From contig NMRA01000022.1 of NCBI GenBank assembly GCA_002633005.1, positions 1,358,518-1,422,517 of the forward strand: a stretch of DNA of 64,000 nucleotides, given 5' to 3'. Shown piece after piece: positions 36,774 through 50,300 of this stretch; within the stretch, counting starts at the first letter, position 1; each line of letters starts with the position of its first letter. The notes beneath the pieces were generated by a model, which saw only the letters and a list, made by a program, of their open reading frames with translations, did no database searches and was not told where the DNA came from. This DNA is from Phoronis australis (Eukaryota > Phoronida > Phoronidae). The position numbers were made by a program, and so were the translations under genes.

Positions 36774-37447
36774 AAAAATACGGTTCTTTGACTATCCCAG
36801 ACATATTTTCAGTTAATTACGGCTTCCCGTAATTTGATTAAGTAGTCGAGCTATATTCCGGAAGTGACGTTCAGGGGTTTTGAATTTCCCGCCATGTTGG
36901 TCCTGCGTTCGAGTTTACTGCCCCCCCCCACCAAAATCTGCCTATGTGACACCCTTCTTCAGGCGTTGTTTTGCAGGAACCTTTATCACTTCACATATCT
37001 CTTTCGTAATCCGACGGCAGAACATCTTTGCCACAAACTCGGTAATTCTCCACTGCTTTGAACGTTGCGTGGACGGGTAACACTGCGTTCCTCTCACGAA
37101 TGAGCCAAGTACGGCAAAGTGTGTTATATGCTGGAAAGCGATGTAATAGCATACCCAAAGTGCGCGTGAGACGATAATGAGTACATTCCGGTGACGCAGC
37201 AACCGTGAGGCATGTTGACAGGCTAGTAAACAAAAGCAAACGACGACCAAACTTATCACAGCCGAGGTGAAACAGTGACTGGCTTGACAGCTGACACAGT
37301 CAGGCTACTATGAAAATTAAATAACGGGGCATTCTAAACTTCCTAGTAAATGCCACTTCAAGAATAGGGTATGACTAATTAGTTGAATTACGAGAAGCCG
37401 TAATTAACTGAAAAATATGTCTGGGATAATCAACGAACAGTATTTTT
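36774..37447. mobile_element. About 670-bp element with 70-75 bp terminal inverted repeats
   Basis: The left end reads AAAAATACGGTTCTTTGACT and continues ATCCCAGACATATTTTCAG, TTAATTACGGCTTC. The reverse complement of the right end reads AAAAATACTGTTCGTTGATT, then the same blocks with few mismatches, continuing to about 36843 and 37375. No clear target duplication. Overlapping minus-strand frames at 36942-37259 do not match any transposase I recognise, so this is treated as non-autonomous. Confidence 0.7.
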
Positions 37448-38347
37448 ACTACATGTAAAATGACAAGAAAATAGGTTGGTTTCTCTTTAACTATGGAGAT
37501 TCTAAAGGGACAAAATCAATTTCAAGATTTTTGCGTTCCATCCTAAAAGATTTTGCGTTCACTTGCAAATTACTCGAGTTCCCTCGCAAATACTTTTCTT
37601 TCTCTCGCAAATTCAATGATTTGCATATTATTTAAATGATTAATTAACCAGGGAGGTGCCTGCACGGGGTGACTTTCGTGTGTATGTGTATCATATATAA
37701 TAATTAACTACCTCAACACTATCGTTGACATTTTCGTTGTGTTATATTTGAATGTCATTGCCTCAACACTATTGTCAGCTATTTGTAACGTTATGTTTGA
37801 AGAATAAATGGCAAAAAAGAATTAACAGTGTATTGTCGATTAATCAGCAAAATCAAAAGTAAAATCAATCATTGCTTACAATTACATACAAATACTAATC
37901 AGATAATGACTGCAAAATTCCAATTTCCAATGTATATTTATGGGGTACCTAGAACAAATTTTAAAATGAATGTGAAATCAGTTAATGAGTTTTTTTTTCA
38001 ACATAAAGTGTTATGCATACGAACATCCTGACTGATTTTAACAAGCTTAATAACGTTACACCAACAGACAATTTCTACTAACACTAAGTTCACTTAAGGA
38101 GCATGACGTAAAATCTTCCTTACGAGTGACCAGCTCAAGGCTAAGAAACAGGAATCATTAATTGAATTCAATTTCTGTTATCAAGAACGCACCAACGTAT
38201 AAACAAACGTGGAAGCAAATTTTAAAAGCACGACCACTTGTTCGTGTATCAAAGTTTTACAGCAAAGCAAATAAAACGCATAAAACCTTTTCACTTAAAG
38301 CCATCATCAGCAAGACTGGGTTATGACACGCCTTCTCGAACTTCACC
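37448..38347. other. P450 3' flank, nothing recognised
   Basis: This contains the P450 3' UTR (minus strand) and AT-rich sequence. A short internal repeat, CCTCAACACTAT, occurs near 37711 and again near 37761. No polyadenylation site could be assigned with confidence. Confidence 0.4.
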
Positions 38348-41300
38348 TTATCCTCTGGCTATCACCTTCAACCACACACCCTGGATTGGTCTTATGGGTG
38401 AGTTTTTGTCAATTACGAGAGGTACCTAAAATAGAAGAGAGTAGACGATATTAAATTCCAACTTCAACCACCACATCTTCAAGGAGTTCCATCGAAACAG
38501 GAACCCCGGAGTAAAACAGAAATCTCGGAGTCGAAAATAAGACTCCCAGACTTTACAACTAACCACCCGAAAAACACGTACCCTGACCTCTAGCATGAAT
38601 CGCTGGGATCGGAAAGGACATCCGGGGACCGAAACATCTTTCCCGCATTTTCTTTCAAACATTGTTTGATGAAAAAAAAATCTTCCTATTTTAAATAGTT
38701 GTGATATGTTGTTTAACTATAATATTCTTTGAGAACTTATGACGGAATGGCGTTCTAAGTTATTCTGCGGCAAAAGTTGTGGTGCGATCTTTTGCGTCGG
38801 CTTTTGGCGCCATGAAATACTGCGTCACCTATTGGCCGGTTTCTTTTTTCCCCAATTCTTCAAACAAGTGTTCTTCTTTCACGAGGTTGTGTACATGTCA
38901 CAACAAAATAATCACTCGAAAGTCTACATGTTTTTGTTTTTAATTTTTGAAAATATTTTTGGAGAAACTATTTATTGAATAATTTGAAATTAACTAAATA
39001 TTCACCGAGAAAACAACTGTTGAGAGTATACATGTGGATTATGTTAAAATTCACCCGCAGATAAGTTGCAGGAGTTTTACCAAGAAAAATCAAATAACAA
39101 AGTCAACATAATATAAGTTACGTTTTATTATTGGCAACTTTCAACAAACAAATGCAGAAAACAACTGGAAAGTACTTGAAAATGCTTTAACTCAAAGTTT
39201 GAGGCGACTGACAACGGTCTCAGGAAAATTGAAAACATGTCCGGGTTTTCTAGGCGATCCCCGGTATTCTTGTTTTAAAGGCCAGGGTCAGTGTTTTTCG
39301 GATTGGTTAGCTGTTCTGAAGGTGGAAGAGTCTGTTTTCGACTCCAGGATATCTGTTTTACATCAGAGCTCCTGTTTCGATGGAACACCCTGAGTTTACT
39401 CGGGTGAAAAAACCATAATTAGATATTCTTATTTTCCGAGCCTATTGGAAATACATGTGAAAATTTAATTATCAAGGGAAATTGTAGTTTTTAAGCCCAC
39501 AACTTATGGATTATTGTTGAATGGGATAATGTCACTGAAGAAATTAGCGTTGACCAGAATTATATAACAATAAAATAGTTGTGTTTTTATTATTTTATTT
39601 CAAATCTCCAGTTATTGAAGTTCTGTACCAGACATTGCCCGTTATCTAGATCGAAGAATTTACCAGTTTTAACATAAACAAAAAACATACCGAGAGTGGC
39701 GTAGATGAAGTAATATTCCACAAGACATTATTCTGTATATCGAACGAGATCGAAGTTTGAAGTCGATACAATGTACGTGCAATAATGCCGAGTGAGATAT
39801 TACTTCACCTACGCTATTCGAGGTACCTTATAATGTATGTGTTTATCCTATACGCTTCGAATTCATACGTTTCTTTGATTTTTCGGCAGATTTTTAAATA
39901 CTTCACCCTTACCGTTCACGAGGCGGATCACATCCTACTATGAACTTACGCGTTATGTTGCAGACGATATAATATTCAGCAATTACAGTGTACAAACTGA
40001 GACAGAAGTGTTATATAATTGACCTTTATGTTCCAGATGTTATGTTCGGGACCTGATTGCACGTTGCGTGTTATTTATACTGCTGCAATTTTTTATGTTT
40101 ATTACGAAATCTTCAGAATACAATGAATATACATAACCCAGAAAGCGCCAACTGGCATTAGATCTGGGTAAAAAAAATACAAAGAAGTCTATATACAATG
40201 ATTATATACGAATACATAAATAAAAAACTGATGTTAAGAATACAATGATATATGACAACGAATGAAAATAATTCATTTTCATACAGATGTATAAAATTCT
40301 ATCCACTCACACAAAGAGCTTTAATGTTATAAAGAAATTCTGATACTATTTCAAATAAAACCTTATTTTCGTTTGAGTTAAGTTCTTGACATCCATATAG
40401 AAAGAAATTAATTTTGTTGCACAATTGCGGAATTTCAGAATATTTTTTATAAACATTTGGGTATTGTTCGAGTGCCTGGAAGAGCTGTACCCTCCCCTCC
40501 TTGCATACATCACAAGCAAAGAAAACATGAGGATATGTCTGGGTATACTGCTACAATTGTATTTCTTTAAACTATTTTGGGAAAGTTTGATGATCGAACA
40601 GGCTAACGACGTCTAGTCGTCATTGTCCTGCCCAATGAGCTATATATATCTCATTGGACCTGCCTTTTAAATTTTCCATGACAGAATGCACTGTTGATAT
40701 AGTCCAGGTGGGGAACACGGAAAACACATGGCCGTATTAAACTCGACTGGTTCAACGCATATGGGATAAGAAAAGATAGTTTAAGCGTTACGATTAAAAA
40801 ACTCTACCATTTACTAAAGGTACATTTACATGTACATATAGCTCAGCTAGGAGAGCGCTTGGTTGGGCGGGAGAGTTCAAGATTTCATTCCGCGCTGGGG
40901 CTGATCTCAGAAAAAGATTTTTGTCTCGTTGATAATGTCACTTAATTAGGTGCCATGATTTCTGGGTAATCTGACATGACCATCTTGTGAGTAGCCTATG
41001 CAACAAAAAGACAGCACCGTGGTGTATTAATTAGGTTCAGCACTGAAATATTTCTGATTTGCAAACACTACTCAAAATACACAGTGAAGTAAAATCCAAT
41101 TCGGATCACTCCCAGTGGATATTAAGACGAAATCCATTAGTGAAAAGAGCACGACCATGTTAGTGCAAATCACACATGTTTACGCATAAGTCTAAAACGT
41201 AACAGTAGTCTTTTTGCATTCCACTAAATGAGTGCGTTAGAGGCACGTCACACCAAACCAGTTTTTATAACCTCTAAGTGAATTCGTCCTAAAACGTAAT

Positions 41301-44300
41301 GAAACGGGATTGAGACAGGTAGACTTTGAGTAATTTTTGACAACTGGGTTGCGGTCTTACTCGGGCTGTGTTTCCAAAATTTTATTCCGTTGTGTTACAA
41401 TTGTGGATAACGTAATGAAAACATCCAGGAATCCCACGATATGGGGTGTTATGTGGGCCTACCAACCCATATACACGGGAAGGCTTCAGAAAGCTTTACG
41501 AATCAGACGGTGTTCATGCAACCCCTAATTGAAGACCACGAAGATTGTGGTTTCATTTACCTGTGTCCTCTCACACGGAATGAACCTGAACTTCTGAAGG
41601 ACCGATGCTAGCAACATCTTCAGTTCCATCTGCGCCAGTCTCATTCCAATGCAGTTCCGAGGACCCATACCAAATGGCAAGTACGTGTACGGTTTACGAG
41701 CTTGCTTTGCTTCTGCAGTGAATCTGTAATAACAGTCATCAATATTTACACGTAAATTACCCCCTTGTGAAAGTTGGGGGTTTAGTGAAGATATAGCAAC
41801 ATCTATAAACCCGAAGCAGCCGCCAATCTACTAAACAAATAATGTACAAGAAATCCACAGTCGTTGTGACATCGGCTGGTTTCAGATCTCTGACAAGCAC
41901 TTTGGTACCCAACATCAGGAGATCTCTGACAAGCACTTTCGGATCGAATCTGAACAAAACTTTATAGTCCTTTCATGTGAACAACATTCACATGTAAATA
42001 ATGTTCGTGGTATACGGAAGGAAGAAGGAATCATCGTTTTTCCAGACGATACCGCGAAGCTCTCACATTTGAGCAACGTGGTTGCTCAGTGAGACTGTGA
42101 TTACGTAACCCATTAGGTCACGTGATGTGGCCACAAGTGGCGCGCTGACCAGAGTTGAAAATGTAAGGGATAAGTGAGTCAATATTCTTCTTCTTTTGGG
42201 TACGGCAGGGTTGGATCCAGGAGCAGAGTATTATCCAGGATTTTGCCCGCCAGCATAACGCCAATTCGTCGTGAGAGACTATCCGGAGTTGGTATATGGT
42301 GCAACTCCGCATGGCCTGGGCTCAACAGAACATCACAGTTGTACTGTGAGTCTACACCAATGTGATAAACAAGAGAAATTCTACTTGCCGCGTCAGCAGC
42401 AGGTATCATTATTTCTACTATGACAGACAACGCGTGACTGGGAAAAGCCTTTTCAAAATATTGTAGATAAGCCACTGGAGCAGGAGACCCCTGAAGTCCC
42501 TGTCAAGTCCTCACGACAATTCTACGTTATGAGACATTCGCACCCCCAACTGCAAAATGGAATCTAAGAGAATTTTAGGGGGGGTTCATGGCCCCCTTGC
42601 CCCCCTAATCCGCCACTGGACGGTTATACTAAGGCATCAGGTGGAGAATGTATTGAAAGTCATGTCACAAGTATAAGAAATCATTGCAGAAGATAACAAA
42701 TTTAAAAGCCGCATCATTTCGTTTCTCCAGTAAAGCTTTGATGGAAAACAAAGATATACATGCACTTCACTTTTTGTCTGACTTTTATTTTTTGGCGACT
42801 GTTGAGGCGTCAACTGTGAACGACACCTATAGTTCAAAGGTAATTTCAGACAACGGACAGTGCTAGTATAAATGCTGCTCACCTTTCCGGGTCGAACGTT
42901 TCTGGATCAGGATAGTTTTCCGGATCATGGTGGATCTGCCAGCATGGAATCAACACTTGCGTTTTCTTTGCGAAGAATGTTCCATTAATAGTGACGTCAT
43001 CAGAAGCTAACCTATCAACCCTGAAAACCAAAGCAGAGCAAAGTTTATATCATTAGCTCACGTTTTCGTAAACTCGGACTTGTCGCTTTGATTTTGGAGT
43101 CACCGGTTGCCACGTCTACGCGCAACGTAATGCAATCCATCCAGCGCAAAGTTAAAACTACATGTACCTATTTGGGGAAAGAAGACAGCAAAACCGAGGT
43201 GGAGTTGACGGGGTGAGTGCATTATTTGATGACTAAAATATATTATCAACGCAATCATCGAAAACAATCATTGTAACTAGAGGTTCTAACACCGTGGATC
43301 TTTTCATATAGCTGTAACAAATACGTAAATACGTTGCTAAGCTTCTAAAATTGAGTCTTTCCGATCCTCAACTTACAGCCAGCCCGGAGGGTACATTCTC
43401 AGCGCTTCACTACAGCACATTTCCATAACGTCAAGCGTTTGGACGTTGTCGTGATCTGGTGTTTTCTGAAATAATAAAACATAGGGGCACAAGTCCCCAG
43501 TTCTACTGAGTATTAACACCTGCTGTACATACACTATAAACTCTAAAAACAGTTTGGTTGTTAACCAGTCAATGCGCATATTTCTCATTGGTAAAAATTA
43601 TAATCTATTAAGATTTCTTCGATTTCCAAATCTATGCATTTTAAATTATAGAGTTTCGTATCCACGCGTTAAAGGTTTTAATATGTCTACGGAGAAAAAG
43701 TTTTCTAAATTACCCCTTGAAGCTTTTCGTCTAGTTCCTCGATCACCTTATCTTGCCACTCGGGGTGGGTAGCCAGTAGATAGGCCATGAACTGCAGAAC
43801 TTGAGAAGTTGTGTCGAAGCCAGCCAAAAAGAACAGGAGGATATTGGCTGTCATTTCTTTCTTGGACATCCCTGGAGAAAATACCTCGCATAAGTTATCA
43901 GAGGGTTCTTACATGTATAAAACAATAGGCACGCGTTGGCCGATTCATGAAACTTAACACCGGCTAGTCTTTAACTTTGTATTCTGGCATGACGTCAACA
44001 GGAATATGCAACAGTGACCACATACATGATACAATGAGTGACTACAGTAGACGAGAAACACTCAACCAATAAGTACCACTAGGTATCGTGATTGCTTAAG
44101 AAAGCACAAGTGACGAATGCTACTACAAGTCAACAAATAAGAATTCTCGCTCTAGTTAATTGGCCGTCATTTTGCTTGTCGTGGCTAGTATTTTTTCTTG
44201 CTTGCTGAGTCGCCAAATCCTTGCGTTATACATGTACCGCCGTATCGTATGTGGCCTCATCACAGCTGCGTTCTGTAGACTCATTATACTCGCCAAAGCG

Positions 44301-47300
44301 TATAAGATTGAGCAAGGTTTCGTGAAATTCATGTATATTCTTACCTTACAAGCAATGCACCTAACCTCCCTCGCCCTTCTCGAGAATGCCTTAGGTCTAC
44401 GGAACGCAGCCCAACTCGCAAGATGCCAAGGGTAGGGGTTTACTCGAAATATGACTCGAAAAGATGTTGGAAATTACCGCTTCCGTGGATACGGATCCAA
44501 TCTAAATGTTCATTAGTCTGTGCTTGGGGATATCGTGGATAGCCCAAGCGAGTGTATAGCCCAAAATACATGCATGCACCTGATGACTTCTAGATTCGAG
44601 CTATAAGTTCTAGTAAAAACTTCAGATTTTGAGTTCATACTCGAACTTATACCTTTAATACGGGTCCATCAAGTGCAGTACTGTTATTCTCGCAATCCAT
44701 AATATACGCGAGCACATACAAGTAGTAATAAGCATTCTAATTGGCGTTCGTACAAAAGTAGAAAAGAAAATGTTAAAATATTTCGAGTTCGATTTCTAGT
44801 AACAAGGGCCCAGATGAAACAATTTAAACCAGCCTAGGTGCACCTCACTATTAAAAAACTTCATATGTAGGTATCACATGAAAGTCTAGTGGCTACACAC
44901 TTCAGCATTTCAGACACACATGTACATGTAGGATTTTGGAGGCAAACATATGTGGAAAATTTTCAATTACAAAATCAAAATGTTCCTAGAAACTAAGAAC
45001 TTGACAAATGGCGTAGTCCTATTGGTGACAAAAAATACAAACCGGATATCTTTGTCTCTCCTTCCGAATGTGCATTTTGTTGTTCTTCAAATTCCTTGTT
45101 GGCAACCATCAGTAGCTTCAAGAAGTCTTTGTACTTCTGATTCAAGAAATTAGAGAGACAATGATCAACTGATATTAATCAGGTGAATATACCGGATGTC
45201 AAAAATAATTGAAAGCATTGAGTACTAGAAATGGTTTTACAGTAAACTTATGGAGTGCCCTTATTCAAAGGATTGTAAATTTTCTTTACAAAGCGTTTGC
45301 GATAGGACAAGTGCTGCTAATCTATTTTGAAAATTCCACATCAAACTGACTCTGTCGCCTGCTTTTATACAATGCGTTTGTACAGCCGTTTAAGACCTCG
45401 CAGAAGGACTTAGCAAAAAGGCTTAAGTTTTGATGGTGGACAAGGGTTCCAAAACATAATTTTGCTTCAGTAATAACAGTGATCTACAAGTGAGTCATTG
45501 GGTATAAAGGGTTTGGCATCATTTTGTGAATAAACGGGGTTCTTACTTCGCTATCCTGATTTTCTTTGCGTTCCTGAACCAGTTGGTCGATAACACTTTC
45601 AATGTACGGTATACATGAGATGAAAGTATCCCATCCAATCAACTCTGTAAACTTCAGTATCCGCGAAGCTTGCTTCGGAAAAAAGACTATAAAAGAAAAG
45701 AACATCTCTAAAGCCACGTGTACACATGGTTTCTCACCAGTGCGTCGATAAATTGTTACATGGGCGGCGCACCATAGAGGGCTAAGTTAGTTTTGTTGGA
45801 AGGGGTCCCAGCACTGTCTGTGGTCTGGCATGCAGATGATGTCACCACCCTGAGTCGAGTTACCACTTTGTAAACAAACTGAGCACTAGCATCACTCTTG
45901 TGAAGCGAGTTCAGAGTCTGGGCGAAGTGGGTTGCAAGTCAGGCACGGGATCGACTGCATTTTTTAATATTAAAATCTAATGAAATTTAGTAATGGTGCT
46001 GATACCGCTGTTTTGCCATGAATGTTTCTTCTTCATAGTATTCAGCCAAATTTGAATAAAACATGTCAACCAGACTCATTTAATGGCAGCTTGGTATGGA
46101 GTTAAAGACCAAATTTTTAAGACTTTCTATTTACAGAAAATCTACGCTTTTACATGGGCGGCGCACCATAGAGAGCTAGGGCCGGGGGGTGGGGCTATAG
46201 CCCCACTATTTTTCAGTGCTACGCCGCACATGGTCTATAAGCGGTGCACCACAGGGGGACTGAGGGTGCTATAGCCCCTTTTTTTCAGTGCTGCGCCGTC
46301 CATGTTTTACTGAGTTAAAATCGATAGTTTTGTCGATGGCTGAATCCACAGACTTGTCGTTAAGGTTCTAAAAAGCTTTACAGTTAGCGTTGAGATTTGG
46401 GTTGCATATTCATATGCATCGGCGTTGTCGCCAAAAACGACATTTTGTGTACATGTTTTAATAAAAACAATCATTGTGGCAGGGTCTATCTGTGTAAACC
46501 ATTGCCTAAAATGGTGATATAGTCTTAATTACTTACACATAAGCAACATAAAGGGGTCCCGGAAGGAGAAGTTCATTGATTTCTTAAAGTTCTTCACCAA
46601 CGGTTCGTCTGGATTGGTCTGTGAGTCCACGTGGATTCCACACGTTGTAGCCGTGATTACATCAATTGTGAAGTTGGAAAACATCCTGTGAGGATAGGTT
46701 TAATTCAATAAGACAGTCTAAATCTATTAAAAGCTGTAAGTTTTACACCTTAAAGGTATATTATGCAACATTAAGATTCATACTGTCTAATGGAAGCCGG
46801 TACAGGGATTGACTAAAAACAGAAGGCAAAAAATATTCCATTAATGAACCACTGTGTAGTAATTGAATTTCAGACCACCGAAACTGAGTCCAAACTAAAT
46901 CGGATGCTAAGTCACTTTCGTGCTCTCATCGGAGCGCCAACAAGAAAAATCCCCTACTCGTCAATTCCGCCCTGTAAATCAGCAAAGACATTTGGGTGGT
47001 TCTTGATAACGACTTCCGACTCACAAACCACTAACAAAGATGTCTTAACCGGTTGACCCGGCGGAACCGGGCGAGGTCAATAAGTGCAGCCAATGTGAAA
47101 CGACCAAATGTAGCATTGGACGAAAGACCTTGCCCAACAGGTAGAGCGATATTGTAAACAAATGGTCTGGGAATGAGTTAAATAGTACACTGTACAGTGA
47201 ATCGTTTTCTTGTTTTAGTTGATGCCTTGATACCTTGAAAAAGTCCACAGACAATGAATATTTTGCACAATGTGCCGATTTAGTCTGTTGTTGTTGCAAC

Positions 47301-50300
47301 CAAAGCATGCTATAATTTAAAGAGATTTTACAACCGAATGTAATCTTCCAGCCAATGGAATGTCCAAATATTTCTTTGTTTTCTTTTACTCAGAAAGCCC
47401 AAATCAACCATTCTTTCACAGAGACACTGTTCATAGATGTACTGTGAAGTAACGTGCATCCTTGTGCAGTGCCAATCATTCAGATACGACGTGGCGAAAG
47501 AGTATAGTTGATACGGTTGATTGACCAGATAAGATCATGATTAATTAAGCCTCACCAGCTCTAACAATGGCCCAGCCTTGGGGAACAAGAGGTATTGTGA
47601 CCATAGACATGTTAATACCATAGACCGGGCGCACGCACTACTGCAGCTGACAACTTGACGCCATATTGGAGAGTGCTACAAGCCACGTGACACGGCTAAT
47701 CGCCTTGTAAACAAACGCGGTAAATTGTCCTTTTCAAATCACGACATCTAACAAATAAAGAGGCCGAAGAGTGTGATTTTTCCAGAAACATACAAAGACA
47801 TGTGATGTAGCACTTACATGCGTTTTTTAAGAGTTAAGCAGTCGATAGGGAAAATAGCGAACTATTAGAAGATCGCAACCAGTGGCAGATTTTCAAGTGG
47901 CCTAAGGGGATGCGAGCGTTTTATTTTTTCGTTTTTTTTTCAAGAGAAACCACTAGGATCGCGCAAATTTACCATTTAATTCGTGTCGCGTGCAAATATA
48001 TTATAACCAAGAGACGTGCCGCTCACTCGGGACGTACCTTTTTGGTGCCCCAATAAGCCTTTTCACTGAGTGTTGAACAATAACCCTGGGTAACTTTGCA
48101 AAATTGCAATATGATCCGGGTCGCTTTTAATGGCGGGGTCTAAATTTAATATGAACTACTGTGACAAATGAACTCATTGGGGTCATATAAATAAATGACA
48201 GGTTTTTAAAGTTCATTAGGGCGTTCTTCCGATCAGTACAGCGGTTGTGAGCGAGTGATAACATCTAGCTCCTCCGTTAACTGCCGAACATAGTCTTTTC
48301 TTTGGTAGGACAACATGCAGGAAAATTATCTACCAGGCTTATTACTCAAATATAATTTGCAAACACAATCATATCATTTAATTGATCTAAAGTGGTCTCA
48401 ATCACCAAGACTGATGTGGAAACAACGCATAAGTAGTCGCTCCGCTTAAACTATGGTGGCAGAACATAAAAACCTAGTTGCTGCGCCACTAAACTCCGTG
48501 GCCGAGCCATAAAGCCCATGCTTCAGTGGCAGGTCCAAAAAATTAACTCTTTGGCTGCAGGTATAAGACTGCGAGCCCAGGCCGCATTTCCCGACTGTTG
48601 CCGTAGGGCTCCCTGTGTTTGTCGCCATTTTTGTCCTGTGTAGCACTCTCCAATATGGCGTCATATTCACAACGCCAGCTGTATGTATCTGAGTGGCGCG
48701 CGCCCGGTCTATTTCATGTTATCAGGAAGAGATAACCAGGAAGGGACAACTGTTTTAGCGCATTTTAACGTGTTTTCAAAGGTGATTTCAAAAGTAAATG
48801 TTAAAGTCGTCTAAAATCCAAGCATTGTGTTTGAAAGCTTAACTCTTTAGCTATATAATGACACCACTTTGGTCCCCAAAGACTGCATATTAATGGCACT
48901 AGGATGCTTTGAACATGACTTGTTTTACCCTTCCAAAAGATGCCTCTTCCCAGGCATGTACTCGGGCATGATCCTCTTTTTTGAACCAACAGATGTCACT
49001 AATATATGCAAATGAGGGTTGCATCTCCTACGTCATGGTGAAGTCATACGACGCGAGCTTCCAGTTTGAACCCTCAGTTGCCTATAGTGAATGACTTGAA
49101 ACACAGTTCTACCTGATTGGGCAGATCTAAGAAAATTAAGAGCTCACACAAGTCAATGTTCGAAGAACATTGAATGGTTTCACATGGAAATACATTTAAT
49201 TGTAATTGGATACGCTTGCATCTGTGTATGCGTGGACTTCGTCATTTTGCTTCAATCCAGCAGGTGTTAGTCAAGAAATTAGCTGCTCCCGCCACAGTGG
49301 CCGGTGTCGTGGCGTCACAGGGTAGTCTGATCCCTGCATACGCAATTCGACAAATCTAATGCTAGTCGCTGGTGAGCTCTGCTATGATTCATGCGCAATT
49401 CGACGAACTAATGCTAGTCGCTGGTCAGCTCCGCTATGATTCATTTGAGACGTGCGGCTTAACTCGAACCTATACCCGTGTTCTGGCTCCAAGGTCGTTT
49501 TTTTGACCCAGTTTCGGGAAAAGTTCATTTTAATACGGTCCTTAACTGAAGATTTTTTTGAAAGATATGATCCCGAAATCCTTGGCCTATAGNNNNNNNN
49601 NNNNNNNNNNNNNNNNNNNNNNNNNNNNNNNNNNNNNNNNNNNNNNNNNNNNNNNNNNNNNNNNNNNNNNNNNNNNNNNNNNNNNNNNNNNNNNNNNNNN
49701 NNNNNNNNNNNNNNNNNNNNNNNNNNNNNNNNNNNNNNNNNNNNNNNNNNNNNNNNNNNNNNNNNNNNNNNNNNNNNNNNNNNNNNNNNNNNNNNNNNNN
49801 NNNNNNNNNNNNNNNNNNNNNNNNNNNNNNNNNNNNNNNNNNNNNNNNNNNNNNNNNNNNNNNNNNNNNNNNNNNNNNNNNNNNNNNNNNNNNNNNNNNN
49901 NNNNNNNNNNNNNNNNNNNNNNNNNNNNNNNNNNNNNNNNNNNNNNNNNNNNNNNNNNNNNNNNNNNNNNNNNNNNNNNNNNNNNNNNNNNNNNNNNNNN
50001 NNNNNNNNNNNNNNNNNNNNNNNNNNNNNNNNNNNNNNNNNNNNNNNNNNNNNNNNNNNNNNNNNNNNNNNNNNNNNNNNNNNNNNNNNNNNNNNNNNNN
50101 NNNNNNNNNNNNNNNNNNNNNNNNNNNNNNNNNNNNNNNNNNNNNNNNNNNNNNNNNNNNNNNNNNNNNNNNNNNNNNNNNNNNNNNNNNNNNNNNNNNN
50201 NNNNNNNNNNNNNNNNNNNNNNNNNNNNNNNNNNNNNNNNNNNNNNNNNNNNNNNNNNNNNNNNNNNNNNNNNNNNNNNNNNNNNNNNNNNNNNNNNNNN

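Noticed and set aside
36942-37259. Lys/Arg-rich minus-strand open frame inside the TIR element
   Set aside because: Could be a transposase remnant, but no catalytic motif or recognisable domain was seen.
40832-40892. tRNA gene
   Set aside because: A- and B-box-like stretches exist but acceptor and anticodon stems cannot form.
41524-41560. P450 C-terminus read through past exon 13 (12 extra codons then stop)
   Set aside because: A canonical donor follows CAG, and an in-phase exon at 38348-38425 gives the expected CYP3-like C-terminus.
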